64,000 nucleotides of DNA from Monosporascus cannonballus (taxonomy: Eukaryota; Ascomycota; Sordariomycetes; Xylariales), in the NCBI GenBank assembly GCA_004154925.1, contig QJNS01000160.1, positions 62,001 through 126,000 of the forward strand. Reading direction: 5' to 3'. The position numbers were made by a program, and so were the translations under genes. Under the pieces are notes generated by a model. That model was not told where the DNA came from. It made no database searches and saw nothing but the letters and a program-made list of their open reading frames with translations. Below, piece by piece: positions 12,051-23,130 of the stretch (its first letter is position 1; the number at the start of each line of letters is the position of its first letter).

Positions 12051-12169
12051 ATAAATAAATATATTAAATAATTATTTTAAAATAATTTTAAAATAATTTA
12101 ATTAAATTTTAATACGTATATAAACGGATATCCGGTTTATATAGGATTATACGGTATTTTATTACCAAA

Positions 12170-12627
12170 AATTACCGGCTTTATAACCTGGCGCAATAAG
12201 ACCAGAAGAAATTATTTTATACGTTATTTCGATACGAAATTTCGAGGCCTTATTCCCAAGGTTCGCCCCTCGCGTTCGAACCCTCTTTTTATTCCAGGCA
12301 TATTACGGGAAATTATCGGATAAGGTTTTAATTATATTAAGGGATTTTAGTAAAAATAGTTTCAAATATATGGAAATAATAAGGATTAATCAGATCTTAA
12401 AGTTAACGTATTAATTAACGGCGTAAAAACGTTTTAAAAAACTTATTAAATAAAGCTTTTAAAAAAGGTTTGGCGTTATTAGCTACGCTTATATCAAAGT
12501 TGTTTCTGCCGTATTCGGCAACACAAATATTAAGTTTTATATAGGTGGAGATTTCCCGCAAAAAAAGCCAAAAATAATCTAAGTTAAAGGCGGTTATGGC
12601 ATTAACTTATTAGCCGTAACGTAAATA
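12170..12627 (+). pseudogene. Decayed rightward coding segments 2 and 3 in hAT-like element
   Basis: At 12176-12329 a frame free of stops reads GFITWRNKTRRNYFIRYFD, then TKFRGLIPKVRPSRSNP, then LFIPGILREIIG. At 12463-12627 another + frame reads FGVISYAYIKVVSAVFGNTN, then IKFYIGGDFPQKKPKII, then VKGGYGINLLAVT before a TAA. A frameshift or an intron would separate them. These are the least damaged coding parts of the element and end about 440 bp before its right terminus. I do not recognise the protein. It does not match hAT transposase motifs that I can recall, so it may be cargo. Confidence 0.45.
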
Positions 12628-12861
12628 ATTTTCTCTTTTTTTCCTGGTAAGTTACGTTTATAAAAGTAAGTAATTATAATGGATTTAATTTATTATGTAT
12701 TATAATTATTTCAAATTATTTCAAATTATTTTCAAAAAATAATTAAATTTACGATATTATTTATTTTGCCTAAAAATAATATATATATATTTTTATGTCA
12801 TAATAATTATTTTAAATTATATCCTTACTTTTTTTTAATACGTTTGGAATTTACATATTTT

Positions 12862-13064
12862 GCTGATAGGTAATCGTAGGTACCTAATAGGTTCTGCCAA
12901 GGACCCATTAGATACCCGCGGGTAATACCAAGGACCTATTGGGTACCCGCGGGTAATTCTGACTTACGCCAAGGACCCATGGGCCACCCATGGGTCCTTG
13001 GCATTACCCGCGGGTACCCGTGGGCCGTGGGTAATTTTCGGTAGGTGGTTCCTCCCTTACCCTA
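12862..13064 (-). repeat. hAT-like right terminus with subterminal repeats
   Basis: Repeated CCAAGGACC and GGGTACCCGCGGGTA motifs, including a palindrome around CCAAGGACCCATGGG near 12975-13000, end in CCCTTACCCTA. The block is unmutated and mirrors the left end. Confidence 0.78.
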
Positions 13065-13072
13065 CGAGTAGT
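13065..13072 (+). repeat. Right 8-bp TSD of hAT-like element
   Basis: CGAGTAGT, identical to 4949-4956. Confidence 0.88.
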
Positions 13073-13310
13073 TAGAAAAGGGTAGGCATTAATGGTTATC
13101 TATTTACTACCCATACTATGAACAACCTGCTGGGCTGCTTCTTTTGCCTTTCACTCCGTACTTTACCTTTTTCACTGACATTAACCTCGGACACCACCCA
13201 CTGCATGCCCCCAGCAATGCATACGGATTTTGACAGCGAGCCAGGTGTACGTGAGTAAACCAAATCTGGAAAGGCTACCATTTGACAGGAACACATATAC
13301 AACGTTGCTA
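13073..13310. other. Unmutated island next to hAT-like element, with small ORFs
   Basis: This stretch keeps ordinary CA and TG content and continues the sequence left of the hAT insertion. Its first 50 bp may be the rest of the candidate F LTR. The + strand has a 46-codon frame (13118-13258) starting MNNLLGCFFCLSLRTLPF, hydrophobic at the N-terminus and with three Cys. The minus strand has a 68-codon frame (13302-13096) starting MYMCSCQMVAFPDL. Either could be chance. A GTGAGT near 13253 could be an intron donor. No family is recognised and no gene is claimed. Confidence 0.3.
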
Positions 13311-14117
13311 GGCTATATAAAGTTGTACGCGTTATAAAAACATACGTAATTAACTTAATAAATTAATAAAACTGATAATTGCTTCATCTAACAAAAGGAA
13401 ATGTTAACTTTTTAAGTATATATTAATAAATTGTGATTATAAGTTATATAAGGTATATTTTAATAATCATTGTAAATATTTTTAAAAGAATCTTTAGTAA
13501 CAATAATTTTAGTAATATTTGTTATTTTTTAAAAGGCTGTAAAATTAAGATCGTTTTAAAATCTAATTTTAATTTAAAATATATACATTTAATAAAATTT
13601 TATCCATTTTAAAGTACGAGAACGAGAGTTTTCGTTTCTAGAGAACTCTTTTTAAAGCTTAACGCCGATGCGAAATGTTTAAATCTCACCCAAAGGATTT
13701 GAGCTCTTTAAAATAATCTAGAGAATTTAAGTTATTTAATCAAATTGCATGATTTTGGAAGAAAATAAGAGGATATAGAAGGTACGACTAAATGCCGGCG
13801 ACCAGTCGCCGACTTAACTATTTAGAATAATTACAAAATGATATTCCCGGACAAATATATATACAACCCGGAATATAAATGTATTAACATATTTATTTTT
13901 TAAAATAATTTGTAATTATTTCTTTCTTACTTCGAGTTTATATTTATTCTTTTATAATTTTCATTTTATTTTTAAGCGTTGTAATAACTAAACGAAATAA
14001 AATATAAGCTTTTCGGATCTAATTTATAATAACCGATTTTATGCAAAAGAACGAAAAAAGTGAAAATACAGCGAATTTGGAATAGGTTAAAAATATTATA
14101 GAAAGCCATAATAATAA
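13311..14117. other. A+T-rich spacer before element C
   Basis: A+T-rich, with more CA and TG than the transposon interiors, so RIP is weak here. The part at 13780-13870 is somewhat G+C-richer (GCCGGCGACCAGTCGCCGAC) and is followed by a TATATATAC box. It could be an LTR fragment, but I see no second copy. No gene is seen. Confidence 0.45.
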
Positions 14118-14526
14118 TATAACGAATCTATTATATATCTACCTAGAGATATGAGCAGTATCCGAAAAAGGGCTTTCATTTCCAGGTAATAATAAGACGA
14201 GAAATAATTTAAGGTTTTGGGGGTTAAAAGAATTTACCGATTTTTTTCTGAATTAAAAAATGATGGCTTTAATTCAAAACTTAAATTAATAATTTAGAAG
14301 CTAAATTAAATAAGTATCATTGACGTAAGGAATCGATTTGTTATATATCTATTTTTTAAGTAAATATATCGTGGATATATTAAATTAATGTAATCTGGTT
14401 GCAAATTAAGCAACTTAACCCGGTTACTTTAAGAAGCAATTTTTTGATCCGGAGTCTAGTCGTAATATTTATACGCTAGGTTTTAAAAGTTAGTTTTTTA
14501 AGGCAAAAACTCTTGTTCTTGTAACT
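14118..14526 (-). repeat. C 3' LTR
   Basis: Aligns with 27431-27842 along its length, including TTATATATCTA, AATAATTTAAGG, AAGTAAATATATCGT and CTAGGTTTTA. It is more RIP-mutated than its partner. On the minus strand it is preceded by purine-rich CTATAAAAACAAAATAG. Confidence 0.8.
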
Positions 14527-15066
14527 CTATTTTGTTTTTATAGATTTTTAATGCAAATTTAAAAATCGTAGATAATTGTCTTTATTTAAATTCTTTTTTC
14601 AGGGATTTTCTAGTTGATTTTACTATGACAGGCCGTATTCGAAAAAGAAAAATAAGCTTTGTTTAAATTCACGCGATTCTCGCAATACTTGCATCAATTC
14701 AGTTAAAATATTTGGTATTAATATTTTTCTTTACTTTAATTATGTCCGCTTCAGCTAAATCGATTATTTTTATCTTTCGAAGTTATTATACTGCAGTTAT
14801 TATATTCGTCGTTAATATCCCGTCTTTAACGTTTGAATTACGAATTTCTTTAAAAAGAATACACGAAATATAAAAACGATTGCAAAAAAATAACGTACCT
14901 TAAAGGATAAATTTTTAGGGTATCAGAAGTCCGTAAAAAAGTAACGCCGCAAACAAAACCAAAGATTGTTAAGGTTCATTGAGAAATTTAGGCCACTACG
15001 TCTTTAATAGGACCTTCTTAAGAAAAAAACGGTAAAATTATTAAAAAAAGACTTGAAACCCGATCA

Positions 15067-15294
15067 ATGATAGAAACAAACAAAAACGCATTATATAAAT
15101 ATAGAGTAAGTCTAATTTGCTTTAAAAATAGATATTATGGCGGAGACATTTATGTTTTTCGACTGGAACGATATAAAGTTGGATTTAGGCAAGAGATCGT
15201 TATCGCTTACGACCTTAGCCGTACTAAAACGGGCGTTCAGGATTTTGGCCGTAAAACGCTTCAATTAGATTTATTGTATTCGTTAAATAATTAA
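15067..15294 (+). other. 75-codon open frame, opposite strand to C pol
   Basis: The + strand is open for 75 codons (starts MIETNKNALYKYRVSLICFK) in a part of C with milder RIP. It lies antisense to the region expected to hold the C integrase C-terminus. I see no domain, and it is most likely a shadow. It is recorded because a frame of this length with mixed composition is unusual here. Confidence 0.15.
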
Positions 15295-15745
15295 ATAGTT
15301 CTCACATGTTTTTCTTAAATAAGTACTTTTTTATTTAATCAAATATTGGATTTTATTTTTAACTATTTTAATATCTAATAATTTTTAATTTCATATTCGT
15401 TGTTACTTTTTTTTTTTTTTACTTTCCACGCTTATTTTTAAAAGGGCATTTTTGGTACTAATTTAAATAAGAAAATGTGAAAGATGAGGTAAATCTTAAT
15501 ATTTTTGAATAACGATGATCAATAATTAAATCTAGAAGTAATGTAACTTATTTTAAACTGTGAGACTGTTTGAAATTAATCTTGTATTTTCAGTTTTTCG
15601 TGTTCATTCATAAAATATCTAAAGTTGCGGTTTATTTGTGGCGTAATATATAAACTCTATTTTTAATACAATTATATTTTTAACTTTGTATCCAATTTTA
15701 AGCTATTTTTCGTTAAAAATAATACAATTAGTTTTTGAACCAAGC

Positions 15746-16440
15746 TTAAATTATTTTGATTTGCATTTTTAGCGTTTTTACTTTTAGGATAATTATAATC
15801 ATTTTAGGTGTTTTAAAAAATAATTTGTTTAATCGTAAGATTTTAATATCGTAATCGTATATTATTACATATAGGAACATCTCTATATTTTTCCTAATAA
15901 ATATATTATAAATTATTTTGGTTATAGGTAAAGGATTTAGTTGATTATCGTGGTAATACATAATTTAATATCGAGAGTATTATTGCAACGTTAAATTAAA
16001 TTATTTTATTTAATAGGCGGTTTGGTAGGAAGATATTATTAAAATGTAAATTTGGCATTAATTTATTCACCAAATTGAATTTCGAATTTGAATGTAAAAA
16101 GCTTATTTTTATAAAGATTTTCTTTAGTATTTTATATATATTAATGTAATTCCTAATAAAATCATCAATTAATACTTTTGCCGTTATACTTTCTTTTGAA
16201 TAAAAACAGTAGTTATAGTTAATAAATATGTCGATAATTATCTATAGTTTATTTTGTTCGATTGCCAATAAGAAACTTTTAAATAATTATTCATCAATAG
16301 TAAAGTTTTAAAATATAATATTTTTCGTTTTGTTAAAAATATTTATAGATTGTATTAACTCGGATGGTTTATAATATATTACTTTAAATTTATTGTAAAT
16401 ATTACAATCTCTAATAGATTTTTGATTACTTTGTCTAAAT
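15746..16440 (-). pseudogene. C integrase remnant
   Basis: The minus strand carries a Gypsy integrase core. Around 16440-16100 it reads KPSELIQS, then IIIDIFINYNYCFYSKESIT, then AKVLIDDFIRNYINIYKI. This fits the pattern KP.G.L.PL.IP...I..D, VDR.TKMAHFIP..KTITAE and the segment that follows. The open frame 15961-15746 begins MYYHDNQLNPLPITKIIYNI and continues MFLYVIIYDYDI. It matches the later core pattern Y..D.W..LLPLAEFAYNNS and F...YGY. This frame is therefore sense, unlike most here. Several catalytic-region residues and Gln codons are lost. Confidence 0.7.
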
Positions 16441-17339
16441 TTTAAAAATCGCTTTTTTTAAAATCGTTTCATAATATTAAAAATATGTTAATATACCTAC
16501 AATATTCTTTTTTTGAATTCTTTCACGAATTAATTTTATTAAATTTGAGAAAGAAACTTTAGCATTAGTAAAATTATTAAGGTTTTATTTACGTTTTTTG
16601 TTATTAAATTTGTTTTTCATTTTTTGAATCGTAAAGGTCCGGAAACCGTATTAATACTTCAGAGATTATTTTTTTAGAATTTTACATTGCTATAAATTGC
16701 CGTTTTCGTTATACCGTACTATTTACAAATTTCCTTTAGAGATTTTGAAATTATAATTACCTTTGCGACTAAAAATATCTGGCTGAATATTTTTTTAATA
16801 CAATGTATTTTAAAAGTAAATCTGTAAAAAGGTTTATTTAAGATTCGTATTGTTTATTTAGTTTTTACGATTTTATAAAACGGCTAAGTTTTTATAATTA
16901 AAATAAATGTCGAGAAACTTTTAAATTTTATTACAAAAGTTTTAATCTTTTAAAAATATTCATAATCGCCAATACTTTTTAATATAAATGAGATAATCAA
17001 ATTTTGTATTTCGCAATACCTCGAAATAATTAGTTAATAGATATTTTTTTATGATTTTTTTATTATTTGTTAATAACCCCTAAGAAATAATTTAAAACCT
17101 CGGATTTTAAACCGTCCTTTTTAACGGCGTTAAGTAAATTTATTATTAATACTTTAGCAATTTCGTTTCAAAGTTTTTAAAAGGCTTCTTTAATTTCTTC
17201 TAGGAACTCTAATTCTTTTATTATATTTTTTGATAATACATTTGCTTAATAATTTAATTATATCTCTATATCTCTTAATTACATTACGTACGTAATAAGT
17301 AAGTCCTAAAACTACTAGATATTCGCAACGTTTGATTTA

Positions 17340-18400
17340 TTAAGCATAGGCCAGTTTTAAAATATTTTTAATTTGGAATTTTAAATCTGAATCTGGCCGG
17401 CGAAAAAGTACAGCTTTAAAAATCCAACTTCTAAGTATGCTATATATTCTTTACTGGGTTAATTCGGATATTTATATTATTCAATATTTTCAGTCTGTAA
17501 ACAATGTATTTTTTTATAATTTTTAAGTTTTGGAAATAAATCAATATGTTATCGAAATATACTAATACGAAAGAGTTTAACATTTCGAAAAAAGAATTAT
17601 AATTAATTTTTAGAAATTGATAAATGGACTTATAAACTTTATAGGTAAAGTTTAAGATTCGTAATATTCGTATATTATTTTAAAACCGATTTCTTATTTT
17701 TTTCTTTTGTTATTTAAATGCAATAACCGCCCTTTCGAAAGTTAAATGCGATAAATTAATTTAAATTTAATGTCTTTGGCAGAATATATAAAAGCTAAAA
17801 CATATCCGTTTTTAATAATAAGCTTATATAAATATTTGTAATTAATTACAGGCCGCGATATTGGATATCTGTTTTGTTCGATTTTTATATATTATGTTTA
17901 ACTTTTGGTATTATAAGAATTAAGTAAATTATTGAAGGTTTCGAATGTTAAATATATTTTTTGTAAAACCTTTAGCTTTTTCAAATTCATGTAATCAATT
18001 TTATAAAGTCTTAAATGATATTTCTTAATAGATATTTTATTGTTTTATAAATTATATGGTAATAATATGATTTTTTTAATCTTTAAATAACCTTTTAAAA
18101 CTGCGGTATTCTAAACCTATTATTTTTGTTTAATTCTACATTTATGCTTTTTTAATTATAAAACAAATTTTATAAAAATCCTTTTTTACATATTATTTTA
18201 TTATGCTAAAATACTTCTTGAGTTTTTTAATTAATATCTATATTATTCAAACGAAATTAAAGTATTTTTAACACAATAATATGTTCTAAAATATCTATTA
18301 TGTCTAGTATAAGTTATTTTTAATATCTTTAAATTTTGATAAGAAACTCCGTAATTTTTTGAAAAATCCGTTTATTTTTATTCTTAAATAAGTTTCGTTT
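17340..18400 (-). pseudogene. C reverse transcriptase remnant
   Basis: On the minus strand near 17560 the frame reads SFVLVYFDNILIYFQNLK, the RT catalytic box Y.DDILIYS with the second Asp now Asn. It is followed by the usual connection to K..F. Downstream (about 17330-17180) are fragments like a Gypsy tether and RNase H start (YLLRT, KKYNKRI). The N-terminal fingers lie in 17650-18400 but are too decayed to read cleanly. A YxDD box of this type with following LIYS is typical of Ty3/Gypsy rather than Copia. Confidence 0.68.
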
Positions 18401-18901
18401 ATTATCAGTAATTTGTATACTTTTAATATGTATCTCAAAGACATTTGATATTTTTTTATTATTGTCAAAAAAATGCAATTACCTTTTATTTTTAAATCGA
18501 ATATAGCATTAAACGTTTTGGTTTCGTCTTAAAACGAGATTTTAATTTAATTCGGCGCTTCTTTTTTTTTGCTTTATATAAAGTTTCATATTAGTAAGTT
18601 TTTCGATGTTTTAATTTGGAAAGCTTTTGAAATTTTGTAACTGGTATAATTTGTTTGTAAAAAAACGTTTTCATTTTCGGGCTTTTCTTTAGCAACAAAT
18701 TTGTTATAATCATTGTTTATGTATTTGTAGTATGTTTGCCTCTTTCATTAATATTTAAAAATAATAATTCTTTTAAAACGACCTTTGGTTTTGTATTATT
18801 TAAAATATAAGGTCGAAAAAGTGGATTTTCGAAAAATAATTACCCATATCTAGAAGTTCGTATTAAATACAAAATATCGGAAAATAATACAAGTATCTCT
18901 T

Positions 18902-19258
18902 TGTCATAGCCCAACGAGCCACAGTTTCCAGAAACGGTCTGTCATGATCCAACCACAAATGCGCGGTGGGGCGGGTTACGTAACGGATTACCAACTTACT
19001 AGTAATAAGCCAATAAGCCGGATTACCAGTGCGTTGGTAATAATCTAATTAACAGGAATAAAATATATATATTTATTAATTTCATAATTTAAATAATTTT
19101 AATGTGTAATATTTATTAATATTAATCGTTTGCAATAATAAGGTATTAAAAGATATAATACGTTATTATATTTATTATTTAGATTTCCAAAATATTTCTA
19201 TTAATATAAATTCGTCAATTTAAAATTTAATAATTAGTAAATCTGTTAAGCCGTAATA
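18902..19258 (+). repeat. B1 5' LTR
   Basis: Starts TGTCATAGCCC and ends at the decayed GCCGTAATA. It carries the family box AGAAACGGTC at about 18931, two 35-bp repeat units starting GGATTACCA (about 18977-19050), and a RIP-damaged R/U5 half. It is followed by CGTTACAAAATTTT, the likely primer-binding region. Confidence 0.88.
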
Positions 19259-20240
19259 CGTTACAAAATTTTATTTAATAATACCGTTAAACTTTAAGCA
19301 ACATTTAACATTATTAAAATATTAATTAGTATTTAGAAAAAACTTTCATTTAACAATTTTAAATTCGAATTTAGGAATTAAACCACCATTTTAATAAATT
19401 AGGGTTACGTTATTTGCCTGAACCTTTTTTGCCGGCATATAATTAAAAAGGCTAAAACTTTATAATAAAAAAAAGTAATTTTTAAATGTTTTTTATTTAA
19501 ATACGAATTTATTGTCGTTATTTAAATTTTAATAATTTAGCCGATTAAATCCTAATAATAGGAATATGCCTAACGAGAAATACGTTAATTACTTTAAGTC
19601 TATTATAAAACCGTTTTGGAAATAGGAAAATTAAATAAAAAAGAATTAATTAATAAGGTTTTTTCATTTTATAATAAATTTTAAAAATAAAATACGCGAT
19701 AATTTTGGTAATCCAAATAACAAACGATTTACAGTTTAATAATTCTTATAATTCTAACAAAAAGGATTTATTTTTAAATATGCTATCATGTTTAAAAATT
19801 TTGCGATTAAGGCGGAATAAAAAACTAATAACGTTAATACCTTTATAAATATATATTATAAAAAATTAAAAAATAATGTTAAAAAGACAATTATTCGTAT
19901 TAAATAATTAATTACCTTACATTAATATATTATCAAAATAATTAAAAGTATTAATCGAGAATTTGAAAAGTAATATAGAAAAAGGATAATATACTTTATA
20001 TTTGTAAGATAATACATTTAATCTTACAAAAAATAAGATCCAACTTTTATTTCTTACGGAACGGCGATAGAATTTATGGAATTCGGCATTATTTATAAAT
20101 AAGCTTGGAAATAGGTTATATGTTTTAATTACGGCAAAATAGGACATAAAGTTTATAAATATAAGAAACCTAAACAATTATAGCAAAATAATTAAATATT
20201 TGTATCGACAAAATAGTCCAGACATAATTAAGGAAATAAT
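19259..20240 (+). pseudogene. B1 gag remnant with zinc knuckle
   Basis: The capsid part is too decayed to read. The CCHC zinc knuckle at 20121-20164 reads CFNYGKIGHKVYKYKK, where the family pattern is C..C....H....C. The first Cys and the His remain; the second and third Cys are Tyr (TGC or TGT to TAC or TAT), exactly the RIP change. The knuckle binds element RNA in functional copies. A 86-codon minus-strand frame at 19917-20177 is antisense to this region and is not a gene. Confidence 0.7.
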
Positions 20241-20323
20241 AACAATATTATGAATATAATTTAAGTTAAACATGTATTAGATTTACAGCAAAAGGTTTCA
20301 TAAAGATTATTTTAATAAGAAGG

Positions 20324-20569
20324 TTGACGAAAAAATACGAAAAATTAGAAAATGAATTTAATAAGTATTATAAATACCATAAAAAGCATTATAAAAATAA
20401 TTACGTAAATATTAGAATTAAAAAATATTTTATGCCGGAATATCTTTTCAATACGGCAAAATATACCTTATATATTATTAATACAGAAAATATCCCGGTT
20501 ATAAAAAATAAAAACAATATATTTATAAACGAATTATCCCTATATATTATACGGGATTTAATCTTTTAA
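20324..20569 (+). pseudogene. B-family conserved segment between zinc knuckle and protease (B1)
   Basis: An 81-codon open frame, MTKKYEKLENEFNKYYKYHK, then HYKNNYVNIRIKKYFMPEYL, then NTENIPVIKNKNNIFINELS. The same protein occurs in B3 (48271-48483, minus), B2 (about 31417-31660) and B4 (about 55250-55450), so it is a real sense part of the polyprotein. It lies about 160 bp after the zinc knuckle. I do not recognise it as a known domain. It may be a linker or N-terminal protease extension. That it stays open in two copies despite heavy RIP is partly due to few CA-containing codons. Confidence 0.6.
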
Positions 20570-21179
20570 GCCGTGCCGGAAATAATAAGGACGATTAATA
20601 ATAATATTAACAATTAAGAACTATAATCCCAGGAAATATTTTAATAATTGGCCAAAATAAAAAATTGGCCTCAAAAAAAGTAGTATTCGTAAAAACACTT
20701 CTTTTTTTAGTATAGATAATGTAATTATTAAACGAAAAAAAAAACTTAATTTAGCGCACGGTAAAAAAGCTGTATTAAAATGGTATTACGAATTTTTATT
20801 GTTAATTGGTATTTATTACGGATATTTAAAAATAATATTAAAAAAATATACGTTAATTTATAAAAGATTTGTGAAACGATAATTAAAACGACCCATAAAG
20901 GGATATCATTATAAATAAGAAAAAACAATTTATTTTATGTAAAAGAATATTGCAAAAAAGTTAAAAACAATTAATATAATTTATAGGAATAATATGCCGG
21001 TAATAATAATAAATATAATAATTTAACGCGTTAAACCAAAAACTATAAATAAAATTTAACAAATTCGAATAGGAATTAAAAAGAATATTTATAAAAAAGC
21101 CGCAAAATAATAAAACTTAAAAAAGTTAAAAAGAATTCTTGAAAAAGGGTTTAAACGTAATAATAAAAAACGGTAATAA

Positions 21180-21560
21180 TTTTATTATTTTAGAAATATA
21201 AATCGAAATATATTGGTATACCGTAATAATAGATTACAAAGCTTTAGGCGGGAATTATATTTTACCAGATATATAGTTAATAAGTTTAGATTATTAGAAA
21301 GATATAAGTTAAAACATTATATTACGACGAAGGCCCAATGTTAGAAATTTGCTTACGATAACAAAAGAATTATACGCAAAATTAATTATTTTAAGATTTT
21401 TATTAAAAAATAATACCAGATAATTAATTTCGACATCGTTTTATTAGGGAATTTCGACATAATTTTAGGATTATTATGATTACGTTAATACGGAATCTTA
21501 ATTAATAGTAAAATTAGCTAAATAAGGTTCTTTTTATATCTTATTTATAAATAAAAAAAG
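21180..21560 (+). pseudogene. B1 protease remnant
   Basis: A retropepsin-like segment: VIIDYKALGGNYILPDI near 21216, then about 90 codons later the pattern FDIILGLLWLR (split by frameshifts near 21440-21500). Family proteases have D-[ST/C]-G-A and, later, D-x-I-L-G-x-x-W-L. B4 has DYGILSGNYI and B2 DYETLSGKYI, suggesting an ancestral D-C-G-A with TGC changed to TAC. The enzyme would cut the polyprotein. Confidence 0.6.
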
Positions 21561-21849
21561 AATTAAGATTTTAATATTCGCTCGATAATGGCGACAAATG
21601 CAAATATAAAGATATAACAAAAATCTTATTATTTAAAAAAATATAATAAAAGAAAAAACCGGATATTAAAAAGAATATAATATATTATTGTTATTATTAA
21701 AGCGAAATTAAAATAATTAAATAATAATTTAAAATAATAAAATAATAGTTTTCAAAATTAATAAATTTATTTAATATATTATTACAATATTAAAAATACG
21801 AATAACTTTTTAGAAAAAGATTTAAGACGAAATTATCAAAATATAATAA

Positions 21850-23130
21850 ATAAGGTTATAAAATAACTTTCAAAAAAGGATTTTTAAGATAATTTAACCT
21901 AATTTATAATTTAAACGGAAACGAATTACGTACTTTTAAGGAATACTTGAAAAATCGGTTGCGGGGATAATAGATTGAATTTTCGAAATTATTAGTGGAA
22001 TGCCTTATGTTTTTCGTATCGAAAAAACGAAAAATTAGAACTTATAATTAATTAGCGATAATTTAACGATATTAACCTTAAAAATCGAATATTATTACTT
22101 TTAATTAAGGAAATAAAAAACCGATTTTACGGAATTAAATGGTTTATAATATTCGATTTTAAAAATAATTATAATTTTATTAGGATTAAAAGAATGCGAA
22201 TGAAAAAGAATTTTTCAAATGAAATACGGTTTATTTAAATATTTAATTATGCTAATAGGATTTACGAACGCATTAATAATTTTTTAACTAATAATAAATT
22301 ATACATTATGAAAATACCTTAATATTGCCCTTATTTGCTATCCTAATAATATTTTTATTTTTTCGGAAACAAAACAAAATATACGTAAAATATGTTTATA
22401 AAGTATTTTAAGTTTTACAAAACGTAAAGTTATTTATTAATACGGAAAAAAATTAATTCCATATATAAGAAATAAAATATCTGGAATATATTATTATTTT
22501 AATATGTATTAAGATAAATCTTAAAAAAATCGTTATAATTATAAAATAACAGACGTTAACGATAAGTAAACAAATATAGGTATTTTTTAAATTCGTTAAT
22601 TCTTATAAGAAATTAATTCGAAATTTTAGCAAAATAATTATAATTTTAACGAATTTTACGAAAAGAAAATGTAAATAAATGCCAGATACGGAAGGAGCAT
22701 TTTAGGATATTAAAAATACGATTACTGACGAATTAATGCTGATTATATACGATTTAAACTATGTTATTAAATTAAAAACCGATATTTCGAATTACGCGTT
22801 AAACGTAATAATCGGATAGTGAAATAATTAAAGCAAATTATACCTTATTGCATTCTTTTAGTGCAAATTAAAAGGAACCAACCTTAATTCCGGTATTCCA
22901 AATAAAAGATTTAAAGCTATTATTATGGCATTTTTGGAATTTAGGTATTTTTAAAAAAAAAACTTGTACCAAATTAAAGTTTATACGGATTATTAAAATT
23001 TTACTCGATTTATTACGACCAGAAAGTTTATAAAACGATAATTTCGTTACGCGGAAGAATTAGCGAACTTTACCTTTGTTATTATTTATAAATAAAATTT
23101 AAAAAATAACAAAGTAAATATTTTAAACAG
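21850..23130 (+). pseudogene. B1 reverse transcriptase and RNase H remnant
   Basis: The catalytic box at 22339-22350 is now YPNN (YLDD or YCDD in relatives), followed by IFIFSE and the RT thumb. RNase H ends near 23130 with ANFTFVIIYK, then LKNNKVN, fitting the family pattern F.I.Y..G..N..ADALSR. Frameshifts and TAA or TAG stops are frequent. Homologous to B2 (33000-33720 plus 40598-41100), B3 (minus, around 46330) and B4 (56700-58090). Confidence 0.72.

Larger units (their letters stand above)
4957..13064. mobile_element. Large hAT-like DNA transposon (8108 bp), interior destroyed by RIP
   Basis: The element starts TAGGGTGAGGGA and ends with the inverted copy TCCCTTACCCTA (TAGGGTAAGGGA read inward), flanked by a perfect 8-bp TSD CGAGTAGT. 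The last 140-200 bp at each end carry many GGGTACC, CCATGGG and CCAAGGACC subterminal motifs, as in many hAT elements. The interior, 5110-12860, is strongly RIP-mutated. I could not find a clear hATC dimerisation domain or BED finger, so the superfamily call rests on TSD length, termini and subterminal repeats. Coding remnants read outward on both sides: minus strand near the left end, plus strand near the right end. At 8.1 kb it is longer than a typical hAT and may carry extra genes or nested insertions. Confidence 0.75.

Noticed and set aside
12862..13064. Regularly spaced CCAAGGACC repeats as a CRISPR-like array
   Set aside because: Spacing is irregular, units are palindromic and related, and they sit at the end of a transposon in a fungal genome.
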